From positions 124,001 to 188,000 of the forward strand of contig JAFGGC010000001.1 of assembly GCA_016930715.1 (NCBI GenBank): 64,000 nucleotides of DNA. Direction: 5' to 3'. Shown in pieces: positions 8,103-17,187 of the stretch. Each line of letters opens with the position of its first letter. Position 1 is the first letter of the stretch. Both the position numbers and the translations under genes were made by a program. Source of the DNA: Endomicrobiales bacterium (GTDB taxonomy: Bacteria > Elusimicrobiota > Endomicrobiia > Endomicrobiales > JAFGGC01). Below the pieces are notes generated by a model. It made no database searches, had not been told where the DNA came from, and was given only the letters and a program-made list of their open reading frames with translations.

Positions 8103-10525
8103 AAAAATATTTTTTGACTTTATTCTTAATACTTATGGCGGCGGGCATAGCGAACGCCGGAATACAGACCAACAAGGCCAACAGGGCGCTTGGCCAGACC
8201 AGCCTCACTTCGAAACTGACGGGCTCCGCCATAACCCAGATGAACAAGCCGGAATACCTCCTTGTGGACAACGAGCGGGACAAGGTCTATGTGTCCGACA
8301 CTATGAACAACAGGGTGCTATGGTGGAACACGATTGACTCGTTCAACAACGGCACTTCAGCCGACGGGTACCTCGGCAACGTGAGCACCGGAACAGCAGC
8401 CGCGGCGTACAAGCTTTTTCAGCCAAGGGGCCTTTCGATAGACAAGGACGGCAACCTCTGGGTGGCGGATTCGGGTTACAACCGCGTCGTGCGTTTCAAT
8501 GCCCCACTGACCAACGGTGCGAGCGCTCAAATAGTCTTGGGGCAGGATAATTTTATTCAGGCAAATTATGAAGTAAACCAAAACTCAACACGAAAACCTT
8601 ACGCAGTTGCGGTCGACACCACGACCGAAATCGTCTGGGTGTGCGATACGAACAGTCACAGGATTCTAAAATTCCACGGCACTCTTTCTAACGGAATGAA
8701 CGCCACGCTGTTCATCGGACAGGCGACCCCCAACGCGGGCAACGCTAATGGAAATGCGACGCTGGGCCAAGTCAAGGCCAACTCGCTTAACCTTCCTTCT
8801 GACATAGTCGTTGACGTCAGCTCGAACATATGGGTGGCCGATTCAGGCAACCACCGCATACTGAGATTTGACGCCCCTTCATCGGGCGGCGCGGCGGAAT
8901 TGGCCGACCTCGTAATCGGGGCGACTAACTTCGTTCTGGGAAACCCCAATTTAGGCCAGGGCACCAACGGCTGTACCGCCGACAGCCTCTACACCCCGCT
9001 CGGGCTCTACATAGACACGCAGGAGAATTCTCTCTGGGTGGCCGACAGCATGAACAACAGGGTTCTCGGCTACGACCTGACCAACGCGACAAACTCAATC
9101 AGCGCCGCGGCGGTATTCGGTCAGAAGGACTATACCTCCCGTCTCGGCGGCGTCGGAGCTGAGAAATTCGACTACTGCAGCGACCTGGCCTTCGACAAGT
9201 CCGCCAACCTCTGGGTAGCCGACAAGAACAACAGCAGGGTAGTACGCTATGACTACATGAAAATAAGGTCCGTGACCCCCGACAGGGCAAGGGTCGGCAC
9301 CCAGAAGGACGTCACCATCATTGGCGAAGGGATGCCCGAAGACGCGACGATACTTCTCCTCAAGGAAGGCGAAGAATCCATCATATCAAGCAGCACCACC
9401 ATCACGAATGAAAGCGAGGCCGCATGCACGTTCGATTTCACAAACGCCGCCAAGGGCAAGTGGGATATCGGCATTTCATATAACGATTACGCCGAGGGGC
9501 TCGCCGAAGGGTTCGAGGTTTTCGGCCTCACGGTCTCGCAGGCGACGCCTAACAGCGCCTTCAACGGGCAGGTGAAGTACGTGGAGCTCACGGGTGACGG
9601 CTTCCTTGACGGAACGCTGGTCGCCTTCTCAAAAAGCGGGCAGAACAACCTCGTCGTCTCGACGCCGACGGTCGTCTCCGAAACAAGCCTCACCTGCACT
9701 ATCGACCTCGCGGGCGCCGCCACCGGCTGGTGGAACATAACTGTCACGAGCGGCACTGAAACATCGACCCTCACCGACGGCTTTTTTGTCGGGACGTCGA
9801 CGCACTCGTTCAAGAACATCTCGCTTTTCGGCTACACCGTCCTGAGCATCTTAAACAGCAGCGTTGAAGCCACTATATACATACCCACCGGCACCTTCCG
9901 CTCGCAGGTGGGCCTTGCGATGTACCTGCCGGAAGCCATACCGCCGGTGAGCCAGAGCGAGTTCATCGCCACACCGGCCGCGGTGGAGATACTGGCCGAT
10001 TCCAGCGCGCAGGCGACCGACGAATTCACCCTCACGCTAAAATACGCCGAATCGCTGATAGGATACCTCGACAAGACAAAGCTCGTGATATGCTACTACG
10101 ACGTCAACCGCGCCCGCTGGATACAGATACCGTCCGTTTCCTACCCCGAACTTAACACCGTTGTCGGCAAGATGAAACACCTGAGCATTTTCTGCGTGAT
10201 GCAGAGGTCCCCGGAGCGGAACCTCTCGAATATGATAGTCTTCCCCAACCCCTACAAGCCCGACTCGGGCACGGCCTACGACAACCCCGCGCTCGGCTAC
10301 GGCGTGGTTTTCTCGGGAATGACCTCAAGGGTCCGCATAAAGATATTCACGATTTCGGGAGAACTCGTGAGAGACGTTGAAGACACCGACGGCGACGGGA
10401 TGTATTTCTGGGACACGAAGAACTCGGACAACTACGAGGTCGCCTCCGGCGTCTACATATACATAGTGACCAACCTCGACAACTCCTCCGACAAGGTCAA
10501 GGGTAAGCTCGCGATAGTCAGGTAA
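8099..10525 (+). CDS. Secreted NHL-propeller protein with IPT/TIG domains and C-terminal sorting domain, copy 2
   Basis: This 808-residue paralogue of the 4113 product has the same domain order. A signal peptide (ending ANA) comes first, then an NHL propeller to about residue 385 with LWVADSGYNRVVRF and similar repeats. Two IPT/TIG-like domains and a ZU5-like segment follow. The C-terminal sorting domain begins VFPNPYKPDSGTAYDN and ends DKVKGKLAIVR. The start overlaps the stop of the inserted DUF559 gene. It is a cell-surface protein of unknown ligand, expected to be exported with help from its neighbouring PorV-like protein. Confidence 0.85.
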   Translation: MKKYFLTLFLILMAAGIANAGIQTNKANRALGQTSLTSKLTGSAITQMNKPEYLLVDNERDKVYVSDTMNNRVLWWNTIDSFNNGTSADGYLGNVSTGTAAAAYKLFQPRGLSIDKDGNLWVADSGYNRVVRFNAPLTNGASAQIVLGQDNFIQANYEVNQNSTRKPYAVAVDTTTEIVWVCDTNSHRILKFHGTLSNGMNATLFIGQATPNAGNANGNATLGQVKANSLNLPSDIVVDVSSNIWVADSGNHRILRFDAPSSGGAAELADLVIGATNFVLGNPNLGQGTNGCTADSLYTPLGLYIDTQENSLWVADSMNNRVLGYDLTNATNSISAAAVFGQKDYTSRLGGVGAEKFDYCSDLAFDKSANLWVADKNNSRVVRYDYMKIRSVTPDRARVGTQKDVTIIGEGMPEDATILLLKEGEESIISSSTTITNESEAACTFDFTNAAKGKWDIGISYNDYAEGLAEGFEVFGLTVSQATPNSAFNGQVKYVELTGDGFLDGTLVAFSKSGQNNLVVSTPTVVSETSLTCTIDLAGAATGWWNITVTSGTETSTLTDGFFVGTSTHSFKNISLFGYTVLSILNSSVEATIYIPTGTFRSQVGLAMYLPEAIPPVSQSEFIATPAAVEILADSSAQATDEFTLTLKYAESLIGYLDKTKLVICYYDVNRARWIQIPSVSYPELNTVVGKMKHLSIFCVMQRSPERNLSNMIVFPNPYKPDSGTAYDNPALGYGVVFSGMTSRVRIKIFTISGELVRDVEDTDGDGMYFWDTKNSDNYEVASGVYIYIVTNLDNSSDKVKGKLAIVR

Positions 10526-10534
10526 TCGTTTTGA

Positions 10535-10644
10535 CCCCGTTAGAGGCCCGCTTATTTATTCCAAATATCCGACAGAAATGTCAATCGTGTCAAAAAATAG
10601 TTTATACTTGAATTACCGTATATATTTGATGGCCTCTAACGGGG
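10535..10644. mobile_element. MITE-like 110-bp element with 14-bp terminal inverted repeats
   Basis: CCCCGTTAGAGGCC at 10535-10548 is the perfect reverse complement of GGCCTCTAACGGGG at 10631-10644. The interior is AT-rich and non-coding. TTGAATTACCGTATATAT (10608-10625) recurs with 16/18 identity at 26873-26890. It fills most of the spacer before dnaE. No transposase is visible. Confidence 0.6.
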
Positions 10645-10778
10645 CGAGATTTGACTTTCCGCGCCGCAAGAGCTAAAATTTATGTGTAGATAACCTACCG
10701 GGTGGAATTATTTTATAACTTACGCCTGTCCGCCCCAAGGGCGGTAACACATTACTCAAAACTCATTACTGATTTTAT

Positions 10779-13700
10779 ATGACACATTCTGAATTCGTAC
10801 ATCTCCACAACCACACCGAGTATTCCCTCCTTGACGGCGCCTGCCGAATCGTTGACGACCGCGGAAAACCGGCCGAGCTCCTGCACGTGATAGCAAAGGA
10901 GTTCAGGATGCCCGCCCTCGCGATAACCGACCACGGCAACATGTACGGCGCGATGGAATTTTTCTCGGCCTGCAGGGATTCCGGCGTGAAACCCATCATA
11001 GGATGCGAGGTCTACCTCGCGCCGGGCTCGCGTTTCGACAGGAAGGTCGAAAGAAACGGCAACGAGGGCGCGTACTACTACCACCTGACGCTGCTGGCGA
11101 GGGATTTCGAGGGCTACCAGAACCTGATGCAGCTCGTCAGCCTCGGGTTCCTCGAGGGTTTTTACTACAAACCACGCGTTGATAAGGAACTGCTGCGCAA
11201 GTATTCAAAAGGGCTGATAGCTCTTTCGGGATGCCTGAAAGGCGAGATAGCCGGCCTGCTCCTCAAGGAACGTTTCGCCGACGCCGAAAAGGCGGCCGCG
11301 GAATACGCCTCTTTGTTCGACAAGGGCTCGTTCTACCTTGAGATGATGGACAACGGCCTTCAGGAGCAGAAAGCCGTCATACCGCACCTGATGGAGCTCT
11401 CGAAAAAACTCTCGATACCGCTCGTAGCCACTAACGACTGCCACTACCTCAAAAAAGAGGACTCTTACGACCACGACGTCCTGCTCTGCATCGGAACGGC
11501 AAGGACGCTGGACGACCCAGCGCGCCTGAGGTTTTCGTCGGACCAGTTCTACTACAAGTCCCCCGCCGAGATGGCAAAGCTTTTTTCATACGCGCCGGAA
11601 GCCATAAAAAACACGCTGGCCATAGCCGATATGGTCAACCTCGACGTGAATTTCGACCAGCTCCTCCTTCCGCACTACCCCGTGCCTAAAGGCGAGACCG
11701 CCGAAAACTATCTGAGGAAACTCTGCGAAGAAGGAATGAAAAAAAGATACTCTTCCGTGACCGACACCCACACAAGAAGGCTCGAACACGAGCTCGGTAT
11801 AATAAACCGGATGGGTTTCGCGGCGTACTTCCTGATAGTCTGGGACTTCATACATTACGCCAAATCGAACGGCATCCCCGTCGGCCCGGGCAGGGGCTCG
11901 GGCGCCGGCTCTATTGTAGCGTACGCTTTAGGGATAACCGATATCTGCCCGCTCCACTACGGCCTTCTTTTTGAGCGTTTTTTGAACCCCGACAGGCGTT
12001 CGATGCCTGACCTCGACATAGATTTCGCCGACACGGGCCGCGACAGGGTGATCGAGTACGTGCGCAACAAATACGGCGCCAACAACTGCGCCCAAATCAT
12101 TACCTTCGGCTCGATGCAGGCGCGCCTGGTGCTGCGCGACGTGGCAAGGACGATGGGGTTCACGCCTTCGGAATCCGACAGGATAGCCAAGCTCGTCCCT
12201 TTCGGCTCGAACATCTACTCCGCGATGCAGGCGGTACCGGAACTAAAAACCCTCGCCAAGTCCGACGAGAGAATATCAAAGCTCCTTTCGACGTCCCAGA
12301 AGCTCGAAGGCCTAAAAAGACATTCCGGCGTGCACGCCGCGGGGATGGTCATAGCAAAGGAAGAGATTACGAAATACTCGCCCCTTGCCAAGGGTTCAAG
12401 GGACATAGTCACCACGCAGTACGACGGCACAATACTGCCGAAGCTGGGTCTTCTGAAGGTGGATTTCCTGGGCTTGAGGACACTCACCGTCATCGAAGAC
12501 ACGATGAACCTGATAAAAAAGGAACCAAAACCCGATTTCACGCTGGAAAACCTTGACCTGAACGACAAAAACACCTTCAAGCTCTTCCACGACGCGAAAA
12601 CCCTCGGCGTGTTCCAGCTCGAGTCCCGCGGGATGAGGGACCTCCTTCGCAAGCTCAAGCCCACCGACATCGAGGACATAATAGCCCTGATATCCCTTTA
12701 CCGCCCCGGCCCGATGGGCTCGGGCATGATAGACGATTTCGTCGCCAGAAAACACGGCAGGACAAAGATAAAGTACGAGCATCCGCTTCTTGAGCCGGTA
12801 CTCAAGGATACGTACGGCACGATCGTCTATCAGGAACAGGTGATGAGGATAGCTACGGAATTCGCCGGGTTCTCCGCCGGGCAGGCCGACGGCCTCAGGC
12901 GCGCGATGGGCAAAAAGATCCCCGAAGAAATAGAAAAGCAGAGAGAAAATTTCGTGAACGGAGCCAAGTCCAAGAACATAGACAGGAAGCTCGCCGAAAA
13001 GATATTCGACCATATAGTCCATTTTGGCGGCTACGGCTTCAACAAATCCCACGCGGCCGCCTACGGGATGCTCTCCTACCAGACGGCGTACCTCAAGGCG
13101 AACTACCCTCTCGAATACTTCACGGCGCTCCTGAATTCGGAGATAGGCCGCTCGGTCGTGGGCAAGGAGGACGAGGAAAGCAAGCTCGTCACCTACATAC
13201 AGGACGCCGACAAGTTCGGCATCGCGGTGCTCCCGCCCGACATACAGAAATCGGAGACAACATTTAAAATAGAGGACGGGAACATCCGCTTCGGCCTCTT
13301 GGCGATCAAGAACGTCGGCGAGGGAGCGGTCGAATCGATAGTCGCCTCAAGAAAGAAGAAACCCTTCAGGAACTGGGAGGACTTCATCAGCCGCATAGAC
13401 CTGCGCGCGGCAAACAGGAAAGTCCTTGAATCGCTGATAAAAGCCGGCGCGTTCGATTCCTTCGGCTCCAAATACACCCAGCTGCGGGCGGATCTGACGG
13501 CAAAACTCGACAAATCCCTCGATTGGGCGGTAAACCACAAGAAGGACACCTCCATCGGGCAGGGACTGCTGTTTGAAGCCGAAGAAATCGCGCATCCGGA
13601 CATCAATAACGTGAAAACCGAGCCGTGGTCGGAGCACGACGCGCTGTCGCAGGAAAAAGAGGTGCTCGGCTTCTTCCTTTCCGGCCACCCGCTGGCAAAG

Positions 13701-14288
13701 CGCCAGCACGACCTCGTCGCTTACTCCCAGTTCCGGCTCGACAGGCTGCCTAATCCCGCCACGGACCCCAGGGCTTCGGGCCTGATACGGGTATCTGGTA
13801 TGATAATAAGCCTCAAAAAACTCGTAACGCGCGAAAAAAAGGAGCAGTACGCCCGCTTCAAGCTCGAGGACCTGCACGGCGAGATCGAGGTCGTGGTGTT
13901 CCCGAAAGCCTTCAGAAATTTCGCGAACTACCTCGTCCAGAACAACATCGTCGTAGTCAAGGGCAGGCTGTCCAACAGGGATTCCGAAAACGAGCTCCTG
14001 GCCGAAGACATAATGAGCCTTGAAGAGGCGAAAAAGAAGCTGACGCCCTATATCGGCTCAATCCACATAAAGCTCACCACCACCGGGTTAGAGGACGAGT
14101 CGCTCGAGTCCATAAAAAAGATAATCGGCGGCTACCCGGGAAAATCACCCATCATTCTTGATATTTCCGTGCCAGGCCAGGGCGAATATTCCATAGAGAC
14201 CGACCTGAGCGTCAAATTCGGCACGCAGTTCTTCACGGAAGTCGAAAAACTGCTCGGCCCCGAATCCTGGGAAATAAGGTCAATATAG
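10779..14288 (+). CDS. dnaE: DNA polymerase III alpha subunit
   Basis: This replicative polymerase has 1169 residues, the usual length for DnaE. The N-terminal PHP domain starts FVHLHNHTEYSLLDG. The palm carries GPGRGSGAGS and the catalytic aspartates in MPDLDIDF. The fingers contain YRPGPMGSG and YQEQVMR. A helix-hairpin-helix region follows, then an OB-fold segment near residue 1000 (IRVSGMIISLKKLVTREKK). It acts in the cytoplasm in chromosome replication. No exonuclease domain is present, as expected for DnaE rather than PolC. It stands alone after the MITE-like spacer. Confidence 0.97.
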   Translation: MTHSEFVHLHNHTEYSLLDGACRIVDDRGKPAELLHVIAKEFRMPALAITDHGNMYGAMEFFSACRDSGVKPIIGCEVYLAPGSRFDRKVERNGNEGAYYYHLTLLARDFEGYQNLMQLVSLGFLEGFYYKPRVDKELLRKYSKGLIALSGCLKGEIAGLLLKERFADAEKAAAEYASLFDKGSFYLEMMDNGLQEQKAVIPHLMELSKKLSIPLVATNDCHYLKKEDSYDHDVLLCIGTARTLDDPARLRFSSDQFYYKSPAEMAKLFSYAPEAIKNTLAIADMVNLDVNFDQLLLPHYPVPKGETAENYLRKLCEEGMKKRYSSVTDTHTRRLEHELGIINRMGFAAYFLIVWDFIHYAKSNGIPVGPGRGSGAGSIVAYALGITDICPLHYGLLFERFLNPDRRSMPDLDIDFADTGRDRVIEYVRNKYGANNCAQIITFGSMQARLVLRDVARTMGFTPSESDRIAKLVPFGSNIYSAMQAVPELKTLAKSDERISKLLSTSQKLEGLKRHSGVHAAGMVIAKEEITKYSPLAKGSRDIVTTQYDGTILPKLGLLKVDFLGLRTLTVIEDTMNLIKKEPKPDFTLENLDLNDKNTFKLFHDAKTLGVFQLESRGMRDLLRKLKPTDIEDIIALISLYRPGPMGSGMIDDFVARKHGRTKIKYEHPLLEPVLKDTYGTIVYQEQVMRIATEFAGFSAGQADGLRRAMGKKIPEEIEKQRENFVNGAKSKNIDRKLAEKIFDHIVHFGGYGFNKSHAAAYGMLSYQTAYLKANYPLEYFTALLNSEIGRSVVGKEDEESKLVTYIQDADKFGIAVLPPDIQKSETTFKIEDGNIRFGLLAIKNVGEGAVESIVASRKKKPFRNWEDFISRIDLRAANRKVLESLIKAGAFDSFGSKYTQLRADLTAKLDKSLDWAVNHKKDTSIGQGLLFEAEEIAHPDINNVKTEPWSEHDALSQEKEVLGFFLSGHPLAKRQHDLVAYSQFRLDRLPNPATDPRASGLIRVSGMIISLKKLVTREKKEQYARFKLEDLHGEIEVVVFPKAFRNFANYLVQNNIVVVKGRLSNRDSENELLAEDIMSLEEAKKKLTPYIGSIHIKLTTTGLEDESLESIKKIIGGYPGKSPIILDISVPGQGEYSIETDLSVKFGTQFFTEVEKLLGPESWEIRSI

Positions 14289-14293
14289 ACTTC

Positions 14294-14367
14294 AGGTAAA
14301 TGGTAAAAGGTAAACGGTGAGAGTTAATGACCTGCCGACCTTAACCTTCAGCATTTACCATTTACCT
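14294..14367. repeat. Inverted repeat AGGTAAATGGTAAA
   Basis: AGGTAAATGGTAAA (14294-14307) is a perfect 14-nt inverted match to TTTACCATTTACCT (14354-14367). It fills the spacer between dnaE and the radical SAM gene. This is another palindromic family, unrelated to the others. Confidence 0.7.
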
Positions 14368-14386
14368 TTCAACATTCTTATTTGAA

Positions 14387-15451
14387 ATGCGGGAAATACT
14401 TTTTTCTTTTATTTTATTGGCAAGTATCGCCGCAATTACCGGGTCAGAAGAAGCCCGGTATTACACCACCCTGCCGACCGGCGAAGTGGCCTGCCAGCTC
14501 TGCCCGAGGGCCTGCGTCCTCCGTGAGGGACAGACGGGCAACTGCAGGGTCAGAAAGAACGTCAAAGGCAAGCTCCAGAGCCTCGTCTACGCCCGGCCCT
14601 GCTCGGTCAACATCGACCCCATTGAAAAAAAACCCCTTTTCCACTTCCTGCCGGCATCGGACACCTTTTCCATAGCCACGGTCGGCTGCAACCTGCGCTG
14701 CGTGTTCTGCCAGAACTGGACCATATCGCAGGCCGAGCCGGACAGCGTCGACACCAAGGAACTGCCTCCCGAAGACATCGTGTTCCTGGCACGGCAGAAA
14801 AAGTGCGCCTCGATATCATACACCTACAGCGAACCCACGGTTTTCTACGAATACATGTATGACTGCGCCTTCCTGGCCAGGGAACACGGCATAAAAAACG
14901 TCTGGGTTACCTGCGGGGTCATAAACAAGAAACCGCTGGAGGACCTGTGCGGCGTTCTTGACGCCGCTAACGTCGACCTGAAGGGCTTCACCGACGCGAC
15001 TTACATGAAAATGGCGGCGGCGAAACTTTCGTACGTGCTCGGGACGCTTAAGACACTCAAAGAGCGCGGAGTGTGGCTTGAGATAGGATATCTAGTCATA
15101 CCGGAAGTAAACGACTCGGACAGTGAGATAGGCGAAATGGTAAAATGGGTGCGCGAGAACCTCGGCGACGACGTGCCCGTTCATTTCTTGAGGTTTTTCC
15201 CGATGCACAAGCTCACCAACCTCCCCCCGACGCCGGTCGCGAGCCTCGAGAAGGCCTACAATATAGCCAAAAACGCCGGCATTAATTACGTCTACGTTGG
15301 CAACGTGCCGGGGCACCCGGGCAACAACACCTACTGTCCGAAGTGCAAGAAACTCATCATCGAAAGGAAAGGCTACTTTTTAGCGCAGTTTCACGTAAAA
15401 AACGGCAAATGTGAATTCTGCGGCAAGAAGATCGCGGGAGTGTGGAAATGA
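14387..15451 (+). CDS. AmmeMemoRadiSam-system radical SAM enzyme with N-terminal hydrophobic segment
   Basis: The 354-residue enzyme belongs to the radical SAM family that partners AMMECR1 and MEMO proteins. An N-terminal cysteine motif (CQLCPRACV...GNC) precedes the cluster motif CNLRCVFC. C-terminal CPKC and CEFC pairs probably bind metal. The conserved domain begins at about residue 22. Ahead of it sits MREILFSFILLASIAAITGS, a hydrophobic segment unusual for a SAM-dependent enzyme. No start codon downstream of that segment would preserve the conserved EARYY beginning, and the start has no clear Shine-Dalgarno sequence. The partner fusion gene lies 126 nt downstream. The reaction catalysed is unknown for the family. 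Confidence 0.9.
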   Translation: MREILFSFILLASIAAITGSEEARYYTTLPTGEVACQLCPRACVLREGQTGNCRVRKNVKGKLQSLVYARPCSVNIDPIEKKPLFHFLPASDTFSIATVGCNLRCVFCQNWTISQAEPDSVDTKELPPEDIVFLARQKKCASISYTYSEPTVFYEYMYDCAFLAREHGIKNVWVTCGVINKKPLEDLCGVLDAANVDLKGFTDATYMKMAAAKLSYVLGTLKTLKERGVWLEIGYLVIPEVNDSDSEIGEMVKWVRENLGDDVPVHFLRFFPMHKLTNLPPTPVASLEKAYNIAKNAGINYVYVGNVPGHPGNNTYCPKCKKLIIERKGYFLAQFHVKNGKCEFCGKKIAGVWK

Positions 15452-15487
15452 ATCGGTTCATGGTCCGGAATCGGCGTAGAAGTATTT

Positions 15488-15541
15488 AAACACTAAACTC
15501 AAAACAAATACAAACAGCCAAATCTAAAAAGTTTAGGGTTT
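15488..15541. repeat. Inverted repeat AAACACTAAACT / AGTTTAGGGTTT
   Basis: The two 12-nt arms (15488-15499 and 15530-15541) match at 11 of 12 positions when inverted. A direct GTTTAGGGTTTAGGGTTT run follows. It occupies the spacer before the MEMO-AMMECR1 gene. Confidence 0.55.
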
Positions 15542-15577
15542 AGGGTTTCAAGTTGCGATTAAAAATGGGAGCAATTC

Positions 15578-17104
15578 ATGAAAAGGACACTTTTCATTCT
15601 TTTCTTGTTTCTGTACGGATGCGGCAACGCGTCGGACATCAGGAAACCTGCCGTAGCGGGACAGTTCTATCCGTGCGACACCTGCGAGCTGACAGGCGTC
15701 GTCGACGGCTATATGAACGGCTGCGAGCCGGCCGACGTCAAAGGCGCGCCCGTGGCTATCCTCGTGCCGCACGCGGGTTATGTCTATTCGGCACGGACGG
15801 CTGCGCACGCCTTCAAGCTTCTTGAAGGGATGGACATCGAAACCGTCATACTGGTGGGCAACAGCCACAATTTCAGGCTTGACAAGGGCGCGGTCTATGC
15901 TTCGGGAAGCTTCAATACCCCTTTAGGGAACGTGGCGATAAACCAAAAACTCGCCAATAAACTCCTTGAAAACACCGCGCTTTTTGAAGACAACCCGCGC
16001 GCGCACGGGCCGGAGCACTCGCTTGAAGTAGAACTCCCTTTCTTGCAGAGAGCTTTGAAGGATTTCACCATAGTGCCCGTTCTATTCAGCGAAGCCGGCC
16101 TCAAAAGGTGCGAGGAGTACGGCAGGGCCATGGCGCGGGCCGTCAAGGAGCTCGGTATCGCCAGGAAAACCGTGATTGTCATCTCATCCGACATGTCCCA
16201 CTATCCTTCCTGGGCCAACGCCAACATGGTTGACGGCGCGGCTCTTAAAGCGCTTGAATCCTTCGACCCTGAACTACTTAAAAAAACCATCAAGGGATGC
16301 ATGTCGTCCTCAGTTCCGAACCTCGCCTGCGTCTTCTGCGGCGAGGAATCATTATACGCGGCGATGTACGCGTCAAAGGAACTTGGAGCCACCAAAGCAA
16401 AGGTTCTAAAATACACGAACTCGGCCGAGGCGAGCGGCGACAAGTCGCGCGTGGTGGGCTACGGGGCGGCGGTATTCCTTGACGAGACAAGGACCGCTGA
16501 AAGGCCCGCAAGAAAAGGCCCGGGGAAGAGAATACCGGAGGGTGTAAAAATGAGCGATTTCAAGGTCAGTGAAAAAAACCAGAAGGAGCTGTTGAAACTC
16601 GCGCGAGAATCCATAAGCCACTACCTAGACAAAGGCAAATTCTTGGACTACAAGACCAAAGACCCGGAACTCCTCGCGCCGGGGGCGGTCTTCGTGACGC
16701 TCACGCAGAACGGAGCCTTGCGCGGATGCATAGGAACGACCGAGGCGCGCTCCCCCCTTTACAGAGCGGTGCTCGAGCTCGCGGTGGCCGCCGCCGTCGA
16801 CGACTACAGGTTCAACAAGCTTACCCCAAGGGAGCTCGAAAGGACACGCATAGAGATATCGGTGCTCTCGCCGATGTCGCGCACCAGGAGCGCGGACGAT
16901 ATTAAACAGAACGTCCACGGCGTCGTGGTCAGGAAAGGCGGACGGGGCGGGCTCTTCCTTCCGCAGGTCTGGGAGCATTTTTCAAGGAAAGAAGATTTCC
17001 TGGGCGAACTGTGCTCGCAGAAGGCCGGCCTTTCCCGGGACGCCTGGAAAGACCCTTCGGTAGAGCTTTACATATTCACGGTATTCGCGTTCGAAGAAAA
17101 ATAA
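15578..17104 (+). CDS. MEMO-AMMECR1 fusion protein, predicted lipoprotein
   Basis: The 508-residue protein fuses the two other members of the AmmeMemoRadiSam set. Residues 1-20 (MKRTLFILFLFLYGCGNAS) end in a lipobox-like LYGC. MEMO spans about 22-305, with AVAGQFYP, VPHAGYVYS, EHSLEVELPFLQ, SSDMSHY and VVGYGAAVF carrying the conserved His/Cys positions. AMMECR1 spans about 325-508 with the signature LRGCIGTTEAR. A GGGAG Shine-Dalgarno sequence precedes the ATG. An internal in-frame ATG at 16550 with its own strong Shine-Dalgarno sequence could yield AMMECR1 alone. The biochemical role is unknown. Export of the full-length form is inferred only from the signal sequence. Confidence 0.9.
   Translation: MKRTLFILFLFLYGCGNASDIRKPAVAGQFYPCDTCELTGVVDGYMNGCEPADVKGAPVAILVPHAGYVYSARTAAHAFKLLEGMDIETVILVGNSHNFRLDKGAVYASGSFNTPLGNVAINQKLANKLLENTALFEDNPRAHGPEHSLEVELPFLQRALKDFTIVPVLFSEAGLKRCEEYGRAMARAVKELGIARKTVIVISSDMSHYPSWANANMVDGAALKALESFDPELLKKTIKGCMSSSVPNLACVFCGEESLYAAMYASKELGATKAKVLKYTNSAEASGDKSRVVGYGAAVFLDETRTAERPARKGPGKRIPEGVKMSDFKVSEKNQKELLKLARESISHYLDKGKFLDYKTKDPELLAPGAVFVTLTQNGALRGCIGTTEARSPLYRAVLELAVAAAVDDYRFNKLTPRELERTRIEISVLSPMSRTRSADDIKQNVHGVVVRKGGRGGLFLPQVWEHFSRKEDFLGELCSQKAGLSRDAWKDPSVELYIFTVFAFEEK
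16537..16552 (+). promoter_or_regulatory. Internal Shine-Dalgarno and in-frame ATG for a free AMMECR1 domain
   Basis: GGAGGG (16537-16542) lies 7 nt before ATG 16550, which is in frame with the fusion (codon 325) and falls at the start of the AMMECR1 domain. Initiation here would give a 184-residue cytosolic protein. Confidence 0.5.
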
Positions 17105-17117
17105 CAGCGTGCAGCGG

Positions 17118-17187
17118 ATAGCGTTTAGCATATAGAAAACCATAATTTGTCTTTAAGCTGAACCATCCGATATGCGCTATACGCTAT
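17118..17187. repeat. Inverted repeat ATAGCGTTTAGC / GCTATACGCTAT
   Basis: The arms at 17118-17129 and 17176-17187 match at 11 of 12 positions when inverted. The right arm overlaps the ATG of the next gene, so the repeat supplies that gene's start region. Confidence 0.55.
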
